From Kineococcus terrestris (GTDB lineage: Bacteria; Actinomycetota; Actinomycetes; Actinomycetales; Kineococcaceae): a stretch of DNA of 64,000 nucleotides. Made by a program: the position numbers and the translations under genes. Position 1 is the first letter of the stretch. The number at the start of each line of letters is the position of its first letter. Below the pieces are notes generated by a model. That model saw only the letters and a list, made by a program, of their open reading frames with translations, was not told where the DNA came from and ran no database searches. The stretch lies in the NCBI RefSeq assembly GCF_041020765.1, contig NZ_JBEUEJ010000007.1; one strand, written 5' to 3'. Shown one piece after another: positions 7,394 to 15,240 of this stretch.

Positions 7394-8809
7394 TCACAGC
7401 AGCGCCATCGCCTCCTGCAGCGTCGTGCGCAGCACGGCCTCCATCTCGTCGAACTCCGCCTGCCCCGCCGTCAGCGGCGGCGCGACCTGGATCACCGGCT
7501 CCCCGCGGTCGTCCGGGCGGGCGTACAGGCCGTTGCGGAACAGCGCCCCGGGCAGGAACTGCTTGACGAGCAGCTCGCGCTCGGCCGGCCCGAACGTCTC
7601 CTTGGTGGCCTTGTCCTTGACGAGCTCGACGGCCCAGAAGTACCCGTCGCCGCGCACGTCGCCGACGACGTCCAGGTCCAGCAGCCGGCGCAGGGTCGCG
7701 CCGAGCGCGGCCTCGTTGTCCAGGACGCGCTGGTTCAGGCCCTCGCGCTCGAAGAGGTCGAGGTTCGCCAGGGACACCGCGGCAGAGACGGGGTGCCCGG
7801 CGAACGTGTACCCGTGCGGGAACCACGTGCTCCCCTCCAGGAACGGCTCCATCACCCGGTCCGTGGTGATCATCGCCCCGATGGGCCCGTAGCCGGAGCT
7901 CATGCCCTTCGCGCAGGTGATGACGTCCGGCTGGTAGCCGAACTTCTCGCAGGCGAACATCGTGCCGTGGCGGCCGAAGCCGCAGATCACCTCGTCGGAG
8001 ACCAGCAGCACGTCGTGGCGGTCGCAGATCTCGCGCACCCGCTGGAAGTACCCCGGCGGCGGGGTGAGGCAGCCGCCGGAGTTCTGCACCGGCTCCAGGA
8101 ACACCGCCGCCACCGTCTCCGGCCCCTCGAAGAGGATGGCCTCCTCGATCCGGTCCGCCGCCCAGCGGCCGAACTCCACCGGGTCGGTGGGCGCGCCCAT
8201 CCGCTCCGCGCGGTAGAGGTTCGTGTTCGGCACCCGGAAGCCCCCGGGCACCAGCGGCTCGAACGCCTGCTTCATCGGCGGCAGCCCCGTGATGGCCAGC
8301 GCCCCCTGCGGCGTGCCGTGGTAGGCGGTCATCCGGCTGATCACCTTGTGCTTCATCGGCTTGCCGGTCAGCTTGAAGTACTGCTTGGCGACCTTCCACG
8401 CGCTCTCGACGGCCTCGCCGCCGCCGGTGGTGAAGAACACCCGGTTCAGGTCGCCCGGCGCGTACCCGGCCAGGCGCGCGGCCAGCTCGACGGCCGGCTC
8501 GGTGGCGTAGCCCCACACGGGGAAGAACGCCAGCTTGCGCGCCTGCTCGGCCACCACCTCGGCCAGCTCCTCGCGACCGTGCCCGGCCTGCACGACGAAC
8601 AGGCCCGACAGCCCGTCCAGGACCTCGTGCCCGTCGGTGTCCCACAGCCGGCACCCCTCGCCGCGCTCGATGACGGGCACCGCCTTGTCGCGGTAGGCGC
8701 CCATCCGCGTGAAGTGCATCCACAGGTGGTCGCGGGCGGTCTGCGACAACCGCTGCGACCTCCCGCCGGCGGCGGCGCCCACCGCGCCGGGCTGCTCGGT
8801 GACGGTCAC
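7394..8809 (-). CDS. Class-III pyridoxal-phosphate aminotransferase (aspartate aminotransferase family)
   Basis: Omega-aminotransferase of 471 aa, the class that includes putrescine-, GABA- and beta-alanine-pyruvate transaminases. Key elements: GLSGLFVVQAGHGREELAE near the N-terminus, FFTTGGGEAVESAWKVA (phosphate-binding loop), AYHGTPQGALAITG, LLVSDEVICGFGRHGTMFA, and the Schiff-base lysine in TCAKGMSSGYGPIGA; the second-subunit loop is HGYTFAGHPVSAAVSLANL. The GTG at 8809 is chosen because AGGAGGAG lies 3-4 nt upstream; an earlier in-frame start would add an acidic tail. The divergent PucR-type regulator is the probable activator, which suggests amine or beta-amino-acid catabolism. The exact amino donor is not deducible. 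Confidence 0.92.
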   Translation of the reverse strand: MTVTEQPGAVGAAAGGRSQRLSQTARDHLWMHFTRMGAYRDKAVPVIERGEGCRLWDTDGHEVLDGLSGLFVVQAGHGREELAEVVAEQARKLAFFPVWGYATEPAVELAARLAGYAPGDLNRVFFTTGGGEAVESAWKVAKQYFKLTGKPMKHKVISRMTAYHGTPQGALAITGLPPMKQAFEPLVPGGFRVPNTNLYRAERMGAPTDPVEFGRWAADRIEEAILFEGPETVAAVFLEPVQNSGGCLTPPPGYFQRVREICDRHDVLLVSDEVICGFGRHGTMFACEKFGYQPDVITCAKGMSSGYGPIGAMITTDRVMEPFLEGSTWFPHGYTFAGHPVSAAVSLANLDLFEREGLNQRVLDNEAALGATLRRLLDLDVVGDVRGDGYFWAVELVKDKATKETFGPAERELLVKQFLPGALFRNGLYARPDDRGEPVIQVAPPLTAGQAEFDEMEAVLRTTLQEAMALL

Positions 8810-8936
8810 GTCTCCTCCTGGTGGCTCGCCGGACGGCTCGTCCTCCCTCACACCCTCCTCCCCCACCGGCCCCGTGCCCAGCGACGGAGTGTCAGGCCGG
8901 CGGGCCCGTACCCGACGGTCCGTCAGGGTGTCCGGC

Positions 8937-8942
8937 TAGGGT
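8937..8942 (+). promoter_or_regulatory. -10 box of a probably leaderless transcript (PucR gene)
   Basis: TAGGGT ends 6 nt before the GTG start at 8949 and no Shine-Dalgarno sequence is present. That geometry is typical of actinobacterial leaderless mRNAs that begin at the start codon. Confidence 0.55.
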
Positions 8943-8948
8943 CGCGCC

Positions 8949-10670
8949 GTGCCGCTCACGGTCGCCGACGTCCTCGCGCTGCCCGTCGTGGCCGCCGGGG
9001 ACCCGCGCGTGGTCGTCGGCGGGCCGGGGCTGGGCGCCGCGGTGCGCTGGGTCCACGTCACCGAGCAGACCGACCTGACGGGGCTGCTGGGCGGCGGGGA
9101 GCTGCTGCTGTCCACCGGCATCGGGCTGGGCGAGCCCGGCTTCGACGCCGCCGGGTACGTCGCCTCGCTGCGCGAGGCCGGCGCGGTCGGGCTCGTCGTG
9201 GAGCTCGGCCGCCACCTGGCGCGGCTGCCCGCGCCGCTCGTCGGCGCCACCCGCGAGGCCCGCTTCCCGCTGGTCGAGCTGACCCGAGCGGTGCGGTTCG
9301 TGGCCGTCACCGAGCAGGTGCACGCCACCGTGCTGCACGAGCAGTACGAGCGCCTGCGCTTCTCCGAGCGCGTCCACGAGGTGTTCGCCTCGCTGGCCAC
9401 CGGCGGCGGCACCGTGGCGGAGGTGCTCGACCGCGCCGCCGCCCTGACCGGGCGCGTCGTCGTCCTGGAGGACCCCGGCCACCACGCCGTCGCCCACGCC
9501 GGGGCCCCCGCCGCCGACGCGCTGCGCGACTGGCCGGCGCGCTCGCGCCGCGCCGACGCCGCGGAGGGCTGGCCCACAGCCCCCGTCGGGCCCGTCGGCG
9601 CCCGCTGGGGGCGGCTCGTGGTGCCCGAGCGGGTCGCCGAACCCGGCGCGGCGCCCGCCCCCTCCCCGTCCCCGGGGGCCTCCGCACCGGCGGGACCGGG
9701 GCAGGTGCGGCTCGTCCTGACGCGGGCCGCCGAGGCGCTCACCGTCGCCCGGCTGCTCGACCCCGGCGCGGGCGACCCCGCGCAGCACGCGGCGGCGCGG
9801 CTGCTGCGCGACCTGCTGCGCGGCAGGGCCTCCGAGGAGGAGGACCTGCGCGCCCGGGCCCGCGCGCTGGGCCTGCCCGCCCGCGCCCGGCACGTGCCGC
9901 TGGCCGTGCACGCGCCACCGCCCGCCGAGCCGGGCGCCGTCGCCGACGCCGTGGCCGCCGTCCTGGCCCGCGGGCGCACCGGCGGGCTGTCCGGTGTCGT
10001 CGGCCCGCGCCTGGTGGGCGTCCTGCTCGCCGTCCCCGCCGAGGCCCCCGGCGGCGGTGGGGGCGCCGCGGACCCGGCCCGCGCGGCCGCGGACCGCTTC
10101 GCCGCGCAGCTGCTGCGCGAGGTGCGCGGGCGCGCGCCCGCCGGCCCGCCCGGTGCGGCACCCCCGGTGGACCCCCCGGCCCCCGTGGTGGCCGCGGCGG
10201 GCACGGGCGCCGCGGGCACCCTGGCCGCCGCCGGGGAGGGCCTGGCCGAGGCCGTGCACGTGGCCCGCGCCGCCGCCGGCCTGCCGCACCGCGCCCCCGG
10301 CACCGTCCACCGCGCCGCCGACCTCGGCGCGCGCGGGCTGCTGTGGTGGCTGCGCGGCGACCCGCGCCTGGCCGCCTACGTCGAGGAGCAGCTGTCCCCC
10401 CTGCTGACGGGCGGCACCGGCGCCCCCGACGGCCCGGACGGCCCCGGCGCCGGGGAGCAGCTGGAGCTGCTGCGCGCGTGGCTGGAGGAGGGCGGGTCGG
10501 CCACCCGCCTGGCGCGCCGGCTGCACCTGAGCCGCCCGGCCGTCTACGCCCGCGTCGAGCGGCTGCGCGCGCGCCTGGGCCGACCCCTGGACGACCCCGA
10601 GACGCGGCTGTCGCTGCACCTGGCGCTGCTGGCCCGCGACGCCGCGGGCGGTGACCCGGGCGGCGGCTGA
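8949..10670 (+). CDS. PucR family transcriptional regulator
   Basis: A 573-aa regulator. Residues 1-120 match the PucR N-terminal sensor domain (TVADVLALPVVAAGDPRVVV; ELLLSTGIGL; LVVELGRHLARLPAPLV). A variable, Ala/Pro-rich middle part follows. The C-terminus has the PucR-type helix-turn-helix (about 515-560; GGSATRLARRLHLSRPAVYA, then RVERLRARLG and a DPETRLSLHLALL helix). It is divergent from the aminotransferase gene and lies 139 bp from it, so it most likely regulates that gene. The ligand is unknown; family members sense purine-degradation intermediates, GABA or amino acids. Confidence 0.9.
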   Translation: MPLTVADVLALPVVAAGDPRVVVGGPGLGAAVRWVHVTEQTDLTGLLGGGELLLSTGIGLGEPGFDAAGYVASLREAGAVGLVVELGRHLARLPAPLVGATREARFPLVELTRAVRFVAVTEQVHATVLHEQYERLRFSERVHEVFASLATGGGTVAEVLDRAAALTGRVVVLEDPGHHAVAHAGAPAADALRDWPARSRRADAAEGWPTAPVGPVGARWGRLVVPERVAEPGAAPAPSPSPGASAPAGPGQVRLVLTRAAEALTVARLLDPGAGDPAQHAAARLLRDLLRGRASEEEDLRARARALGLPARARHVPLAVHAPPPAEPGAVADAVAAVLARGRTGGLSGVVGPRLVGVLLAVPAEAPGGGGGAADPARAAADRFAAQLLREVRGRAPAGPPGAAPPVDPPAPVVAAAGTGAAGTLAAAGEGLAEAVHVARAAAGLPHRAPGTVHRAADLGARGLLWWLRGDPRLAAYVEEQLSPLLTGGTGAPDGPDGPGAGEQLELLRAWLEEGGSATRLARRLHLSRPAVYARVERLRARLGRPLDDPETRLSLHLALLARDAAGGDPGGG

Positions 10671-10795
10671 ACCCCCGCCGCACGGCCCGCGCGCCTGGCG
10701 CGACGGCCCCGCGCGCGGGATGATCGGGACGGCGCCCCGCAGCGAGCGCGGGCCGCGGCCGGGGCTGTGGGCAGGACACCGGGGAGGTGGTCGCC

Positions 10796-11440
10796 GTGCT
10801 GGTGCGGGAGGCGATGAGGACGCCCGTGGTGACGGTGCAGGAGGACGACCACGTCGCCCACGCGGCGCGCGTCCTGCTGCACCACGGCATCTCCTCGGTG
10901 CCGGTGCTCGACGGCGAGGGGCACCTCGTCGGGATCGTCAGCGAGTCCGACCTGCTGCGCGACCGCGTCGGCCGCGACCCGCGCGCGCACCTGTCCAGCC
11001 GCGAGGACGTCGCCGAGGAGGGCGCGCCGCCGCCCCGGCTGGTCGCCGAGGTGATGACGACCCGCCCGCTGACCGTCGACGCCGCGGGCGACCTGGCCGA
11101 CGCCACCGAGCTGATGCTGGACCGCTCCGTGAAGGCCGTGCCCGTGCTGGACGGCCGCCGCCTCGTCGGGGTCCTGGCCCGCCGCGACGTCCTGCGCACC
11201 GTCGCCCACGCCGACGACGACGTGCGCGACGCCGTGCTCGCGCGGCTGGCCGACGACCTGCCGGGCACCTCGTGGACGGTCGAGGTCGAGGACGGCGTGG
11301 TGACGCTCGACGGCCCCGCGGAGGCCTCCCAGCACCGGATCGCCGCCGTGCTGGCCCGCACCGTCCCCGGCGTCGTGCGGGTCAGCACCACCGACGAGCA
11401 CGTCTCCTACGACCAGCCCGTCCCGCGCGCCCGCCCGTGA
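10796..11440 (+). CDS. Two-CBS-domain protein with C-terminal BON domain
   Basis: A 214-aa protein with two CBS repeats and a BON domain. The first CBS repeat spans residues 1-60 (MRTPVVTVQEDDHVAHAARV; ISSVPVLDGEGHLVGIVSES) and the second about 85-140 (VMTTRPLTVDAAGDLADATE; VKAVPVLDGRRLVGVLARRD). The BON segment is at 148-205 (WTVEVEDGVVTLDGPAEAS). CBS pairs bind adenine nucleotides; BON domains often bind phospholipids. The GTG at 10796 is used because GGGGAGG precedes it by 8 nt. CBS-only proteins such as Hrp1 belong to the mycobacterial DosR regulon, and this gene begins a block of similar stress genes. No clear DosR-type palindrome lies directly upstream, only a weak GGGAC/CCCC match. Confidence 0.9.
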   Translation: MLVREAMRTPVVTVQEDDHVAHAARVLLHHGISSVPVLDGEGHLVGIVSESDLLRDRVGRDPRAHLSSREDVAEEGAPPPRLVAEVMTTRPLTVDAAGDLADATELMLDRSVKAVPVLDGRRLVGVLARRDVLRTVAHADDDVRDAVLARLADDLPGTSWTVEVEDGVVTLDGPAEASQHRIAAVLARTVPGVVRVSTTDEHVSYDQPVPRARP

Positions 11441-11462
11441 GGACCGGCGCCCGGGCGGGGCG

Positions 11463-11873
11463 TCAGGAGGCGCTGGCCAGCTCCACCGGGCCGATCCGCC
11501 GGCCCGTCACGTGCGCCATGTCGAGGGCGAAGAGCACCTCGCGCACCCCCGGCGCCCACGTGTCCAGGGCGGTGCGCACGGCCTCCGGCTCGGGGCCGGT
11601 GACGCGGCGGCAGCGCCCCGAGACCGTCACGCTCCACCCGCTGCGGCGCGCCGCGTCCACCGCGTCGGCGTTGAAGGCGATGACGGCGTCGTCGACCGCC
11701 CGCTCCAGGGCGGTGCCCTGCGCGGTGCGGAACCACAGGCGCTCGCCGACGACGGCGTAGTTCATCGTCGCCACCGCGGGCAGCGCGTGCTCGGTGTAGA
11801 CGGCCCGCCCGATGCCGCGCTCGCCGAGCAGCCGGCGGCACTGCGCGGGGGTGAGGGCTGCGGAGTCGGTCAC
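11463..11873 (-). CDS. Pyridoxamine 5'-phosphate oxidase-like split-barrel flavin-binding protein
   Basis: A 136-aa protein with the features of small flavin/F420-binding split-barrel proteins: CRRLLGERGIGRAVYTEHAL at the N-terminus, VATMNYAVVGERLWFRTAQG in the centre, and WSVTVSGRCRRVTG with a FALDMAHVTGRRIGPVELA tail. It may act as an oxidoreductase or flavin carrier; the substrate is unknown. The start (GTG, 11873) is 36 bp from a GGGACC-type palindrome. Similar short split-barrel proteins accompany DosR systems in other actinobacteria. Confidence 0.85.
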   Translation of the reverse strand: MTDSAALTPAQCRRLLGERGIGRAVYTEHALPAVATMNYAVVGERLWFRTAQGTALERAVDDAVIAFNADAVDAARRSGWSVTVSGRCRRVTGPEPEAVRTALDTWAPGVREVLFALDMAHVTGRRIGPVELASAS

Positions 11874-11908
11874 CCCGCCACCGTCCCCGCGCGCGGGGCC
11901 CGGCGGGA

Positions 11909-11922
11909 GGGCCGAAGGTCCC
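11909..11922. promoter_or_regulatory. DosR-box-like palindrome between split-barrel and Rv1733c-like genes
   Basis: On the plus strand GGGCCGAAGGTCCC, on the minus strand GGGACCTTCGGCCC. It matches 11 of 14 core positions of the mycobacterial DosR box GGGACTWWAGTCCC. It is almost identical to the site at 17386-17399 (one base different). It lies 36 bp from the split-barrel gene start and 152 bp from the divergent Rv1733c-like gene. Confidence 0.6.
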
Positions 11923-12040
11923 CCCGCCCGGATCGGCCGAACCCCTGGCGCGCGCGCCCCGCGCGAGGCACGATCCCTGCACCCGGACGACGCCGTCCGG
12001 GCCGGCGGCCGCCGTCCGCGGGGCCGCCGGTGTCCGACGA

Positions 12041-12070
12041 CGAGGTCAGACGAGGTCAGACGAGGAGGTC
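12041..12070 (+). repeat. Short tandem repeat before the Rv1733c-like gene
   Basis: Two exact copies of CGAGGTCAGA (12041-12060) are followed by a variant CGAGGAGGTC that supplies the ribosome-binding site for the GTG at 12074. It may be simple slippage. Confidence 0.6.
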
Positions 12071-12073
12071 ACC

Positions 12074-12751
12074 GTGGCCCACGTCCCGCTCCCGCCGCAG
12101 GCGGGCCCCCCGCGCGACCCCGTCCCGGCGCGCCCGCCGCGCCCGTGGAGCCCGCGGCGGTGCGCCAGCGTGTCGATCGCGCTGGCGGCCCGGCGCCGCA
12201 ACCCGCTGGTCACGCGCGCGCACCTGGCCGAGGCCGTCCTCCTCGGCGCGGTCGTCGCCGGCTCCCTGGGCGCCGCCGCCGTCGTCGGGATCACCGCCCC
12301 GGCCGCCGGGGACGCCGCGGCCGCGCGCGCCGCCTCCCAGCGCGCGCACGCCACCCCGGTCTCGGCGCAGGTCGAGGTGCACCGCTCCGAGGGCTGGTGG
12401 GGCGGGCTGGAGGCGCCCCGCGCGAGCGTCGCCTGGACCTGGCGCGGGGAGCCGGTGGTGCGCGAGCTGACCGTCGCGGAGCTGTCCGCGGCCCGCGAGA
12501 CCAGCTACGCCGAGCAGCAGGCCGGCACGCCCGTGGTGTGGGTGGACCGCTCCGGGCAGCTCGTCGAGCGCCCGCCCACCCCGGCCGCGGCCCGCACCGA
12601 CGCCGTCCTGCTGCACCTGCTGCCCGGTGCGGGGGCCCTCGCGGCCGGCGCCGTCCTGGGCGCCGGGGTGCGCGCCGCGGCGCGGCGCCGGCCCAGCGCC
12701 GCGTGGGAGCGCGACTGGCGGCGCTGGGACCCGGGCCGCCGGGTCGGCTGA
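12074..12751 (+). CDS. Rv1733c-like two-pass membrane protein
   Basis: A 225-aa protein with an Arg/Pro-rich N-terminal tail, a membrane segment at about 58-80 (AVLLGAVVAGSLGAAAVVGI), an extracytoplasmic domain of ~90 residues (VSAQVEVHRSEG; ASVAWTWRGEPVV; TPVVWVDRSGQLVERPPTPA), and a second membrane segment near 183-203 (LLPGAGALAAGAVLGAG) ending in a basic tail. This arrangement is that of the Rv1733c family, whose founding member belongs to the M. tuberculosis DosR regulon; its biochemical role is unknown. GAGGAGG precedes the GTG start by 6 nt. Its place beside DosS-DosR supports the family call. Confidence 0.8.
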   Translation: MAHVPLPPQAGPPRDPVPARPPRPWSPRRCASVSIALAARRRNPLVTRAHLAEAVLLGAVVAGSLGAAAVVGITAPAAGDAAAARAASQRAHATPVSAQVEVHRSEGWWGGLEAPRASVAWTWRGEPVVRELTVAELSAARETSYAEQQAGTPVVWVDRSGQLVERPPTPAAARTDAVLLHLLPGAGALAAGAVLGAGVRAAARRRPSAAWERDWRRWDPGRRVG

Positions 12752-12779
12752 CGCCCCCGGCGCGACCTCGGGCGCGACC

Positions 12780-14522
12780 TCAGGCGGTCGGCAGGGGCAC
12801 CGACCAGCGCACGCGCGTCCCGCCGCCCGGGCGCGGTCCCACCTCGCACGTGCCGCCGAGGGCCTGCGCCCGCGACACCATCGTGTCCAGGCCGCCGCGG
12901 TGGCCGTGCGCCACCGCGGGCAGCCCGCGGCCGTCGTCGTCCACCTGCAGCACCAGGTGGCCCGGGCCGGCGTCGCCCGCGGTCGCGCCGACCTCCACGA
13001 GCACGTCCACCCGCCGGGGCGCGGCGTGCTTGGCGGCGTTGCTGAGGGCCTCGCGCAGCACCGCCAGCGCCTGCTCCTGCACCCCCGCCGGGACGGCCGC
13101 CAGGTCCCCGCGCACCAGCACGACCGGGGTGCGGCCCAACGCCTCGGCGCCCGTGCGCACGACCTCGTCGACCGCGGCGCGCGGGTCGCGGCGCACCACC
13201 CGGTCGCGCAGCTGGAAGATCGCCCGCCGCAGGTCGCGGATCGTCTCGTCGATGTCGTCGATCGAGCCCTCCAGCTTGGCGGCGACCGCCGGGTCCGCGA
13301 CCGACCCGCCCGCCGACTGCAGGGTGAGCCCGACGGCGAACAGCCGCTGGATGACGTGGTCGTGCAGGTCGCGGGCGATCCGGTCGCGGTCGTCGAGGAC
13401 CGCCATCCGCTCGCGCAGCGCCTGGCCGGCGGCCACCTCGCGGGTCAGGACGAGCTGCTCGGCGAACTGGCGGGAGCTGACCGGCTCGGGCACGCCCGCC
13501 GACGGCCCGTCCTCCAGCCACCCGACCGCCAGCGCGGCGCGCAGCCGCCCCGCCAGGCGCACCGGCACCAGCGCCGCCGTGCGCGCCGCCCACCCCAGGT
13601 GCGCGGGGTCGACGGGGGCGGCCTCCTCCACCCCGGCCAGCAGCTCCTCCAGGACGGCCGCGCCGGGCGCGAGGGTGCGCGCCGCCCCGCCCGTCCCGGC
13701 CGCCCGCGCCGACGTGGACGTGGCCAGCAGCGCGGTGCCGCCGTCCCCGCCGGCGTCCTGGGCGACCTCCAGCAGGGCGACCACGTCGGCGTCCTCGACC
13801 TCCCGGGCCGCACCGAGGGCCTCGGTCAGCGCCTCCTGCGGGTCGGCGCCCGGGCGCAGCACGGCCTGCGTCGCGGCGCCGGCGGCGTGCAGCCAGCCGT
13901 TGCGGCGCTGGCTGCGCTCGAACAGCCGCGCGTTCGCGATGGCGATCGAGGCCGCCGAGGCCAGCGCCACCACGACCGCCTCGTCCTCGGCGCCGAACTC
14001 GCGCCCGTCCCGCTTGTCGGTCAGGTAGAGGTTCCCGAACACCCTGTCGCGCAACCGGATCGGGACCCCGAGGAACGTGCGCATGGGCGGGTGGTTCGGC
14101 GGGAAGCCGTAGGAGCGCGCGTGCGCCGACAGCTCCGCCAGGCGCAGGGGTTCCGGTTCGTCGATGAGCACCCGCAGGACCCCGTGCCCGCGCGGCAGGT
14201 CCCCGATGGCGCGGATGTCGTCCTCGCCGAGGCCGGTGGTCAGGAACTGCTCCAGGTCCCCGTCGGGCCCCAGCACGCCGAGGGCGCCGTAGCGGGCGTC
14301 GACGAGCTCGGTGGCCGTGGTGACGATGCGCTCCAGGACCGCCGACAGCTCCAGGTCGGCCGAGACGGCCACGACCGCGTCCAGGAGGCCGTTGAGGCGC
14401 TGCTGGTGGCGCTGCACCGCGGCGGCGCGCTCGCGCAGCTCGCTGAGCAGGTCGTCCAGACCCACCCCCGCCAGCGCGGGCACCCCGCGGACCGGGCGGC
14501 CGGCGGACGTCCCGGTGCTCAC
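12780..14522 (-). CDS. dosS: DosS/DevS-like heme-GAF sensor histidine kinase
   Basis: Redox, oxygen, NO or CO sensor kinase of 580 aa, practically the length of mycobacterial DosS (578). GAF-A (about 50-190) holds DLPRGHGVLRVLIDEPEPLR and YGFPPNHPPMRTFLGVPIR; the histidine of NHPPM (residue 144) aligns, from memory, with the proximal heme ligand H149 of DosS. GAF-B (about 215-365) is more divergent. The kinase part has the phosphoacceptor in IARDLHDHVIQRLFAVGLTL, an N-box (EALSNAAKHA) and a G-box (VDDDGRGLP) with a HisKA_3/HATPase arrangement. The GTG start overlaps the stop of the response-regulator gene by 4 bp. It would phosphorylate that regulator. Cytoplasmic: no membrane segment is visible. 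Confidence 0.92.
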   Translation of the reverse strand: MSTGTSAGRPVRGVPALAGVGLDDLLSELRERAAAVQRHQQRLNGLLDAVVAVSADLELSAVLERIVTTATELVDARYGALGVLGPDGDLEQFLTTGLGEDDIRAIGDLPRGHGVLRVLIDEPEPLRLAELSAHARSYGFPPNHPPMRTFLGVPIRLRDRVFGNLYLTDKRDGREFGAEDEAVVVALASAASIAIANARLFERSQRRNGWLHAAGAATQAVLRPGADPQEALTEALGAAREVEDADVVALLEVAQDAGGDGGTALLATSTSARAAGTGGAARTLAPGAAVLEELLAGVEEAAPVDPAHLGWAARTAALVPVRLAGRLRAALAVGWLEDGPSAGVPEPVSSRQFAEQLVLTREVAAGQALRERMAVLDDRDRIARDLHDHVIQRLFAVGLTLQSAGGSVADPAVAAKLEGSIDDIDETIRDLRRAIFQLRDRVVRRDPRAAVDEVVRTGAEALGRTPVVLVRGDLAAVPAGVQEQALAVLREALSNAAKHAAPRRVDVLVEVGATAGDAGPGHLVLQVDDDGRGLPAVAHGHRGGLDTMVSRAQALGGTCEVGPRPGGGTRVRWSVPLPTA

Positions 14523-15184
14523 GACGGGCGGTGGGCCGTGGTGAACAGGGCCGCCTGCGTGCGGCTGGCCAGGCCCAGCTTGGCCAGCACGCTGGAGACG
14601 TAGTTCTTCACCGTCTTCTCCGCCAGGTGCAGCTCGCGGCCGATCTCCCGGTTGGTCAGGCCCTCGCTGAGCGCGGCCAGGACGCGCCGCTCCTGCCCGG
14701 TCAGCTCGGCCAGGCGCGGGTCGGCGGCCAGCGGGTCCTGCAGGCGGCGGCGCACCTCCTCCACGGCCCGCGGGTCCAGCAGGCTCTCCCCGGCGGCGAC
14801 CGCGCGCACGGAGACGACGAGGTCGGTGGTGCGGATCTCCTTGAGCAGGTAGCCCGACGCGCCCGCCAGCACCGACGCCAGCAGCGCCTCGTCGTCGTCG
14901 TAGGAGGTGAGGACCAGCGTGCGGGTGCCGGGCGAGACGACGCGCACCTGCCGGCACACGTCCACCCCCGAGCCGTCGGGCAGGCGGCCGTCGAGGACGG
15001 CGACGTCCGGGCGGGTCATCGTGATGCCGGCGACGGCCTCGGCGACCGTGCCGGCCTCCCCGACGACCTCCAGTCCGCCGGACTCCAGGACGGCGCGCAG
15101 CCCCGCGCGCACGACGGCGTGGTCGTCGGTGAGGAAGACCCGCACCGTCCCCGCGCCCGGCTCGTCCGGTCCCTCGGTGCCCAC
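14519..15184 (-). CDS. dosR: DosR/DevR-like NarL-family response regulator
   Basis: Response regulator of about 221 aa. The receiver has the acidic pair in FLTDDHAVVRAGL, phosphoacceptor Asp65 in VAVLDGRLPDGSG, and the switch/lysine region LVLTSYDDDEALL...GASGYLLKEI. The LuxR-type helix-turn-helix is LSEGLTNREIGRELHLAEKT followed by VKNYVSSVLAKLG, nearly identical to the DNA-contacting helices of mycobacterial DosR. The GTG at 15184 gives the normal family length; a later GTG (before RVFLTDD) is possible. A TAACCT -10-like box lies ~50 bp upstream. It is the first gene of the coupled dosR-dosS pair. Three DosR-box-like palindromes nearby are candidate targets. Confidence 0.92.
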   Translation of the reverse strand: MGTEGPDEPGAGTVRVFLTDDHAVVRAGLRAVLESGGLEVVGEAGTVAEAVAGITMTRPDVAVLDGRLPDGSGVDVCRQVRVVSPGTRTLVLTSYDDDEALLASVLAGASGYLLKEIRTTDLVVSVRAVAAGESLLDPRAVEEVRRRLQDPLAADPRLAELTGQERRVLAALSEGLTNREIGRELHLAEKTVKNYVSSVLAKLGLASRTQAALFTTAHRPS

Positions 15185-15234
15185 CCGGCTGCCCCCCCGG
15201 TCGCGTGGCCGGGCCCGGCGCCCGGTCGTGCCCG

Positions 15235-15240
15235 AGGTTA
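15235..15240 (-). promoter_or_regulatory. -10-like box for dosR-dosS
   Basis: TAACCT on the minus strand, 51 bp before the assigned dosR start; it overlaps the stop codon of the universal stress protein gene upstream. No convincing -35 element is visible. Confidence 0.4.

Noticed and set aside
10726..10745. Possible DosR box GGGACGGCGCCCC before the CBS-BON gene
   Set aside because: It lacks the GTC/GGC inner arm and has a 13-bp rather than 14-bp core; too weak to list as a site.
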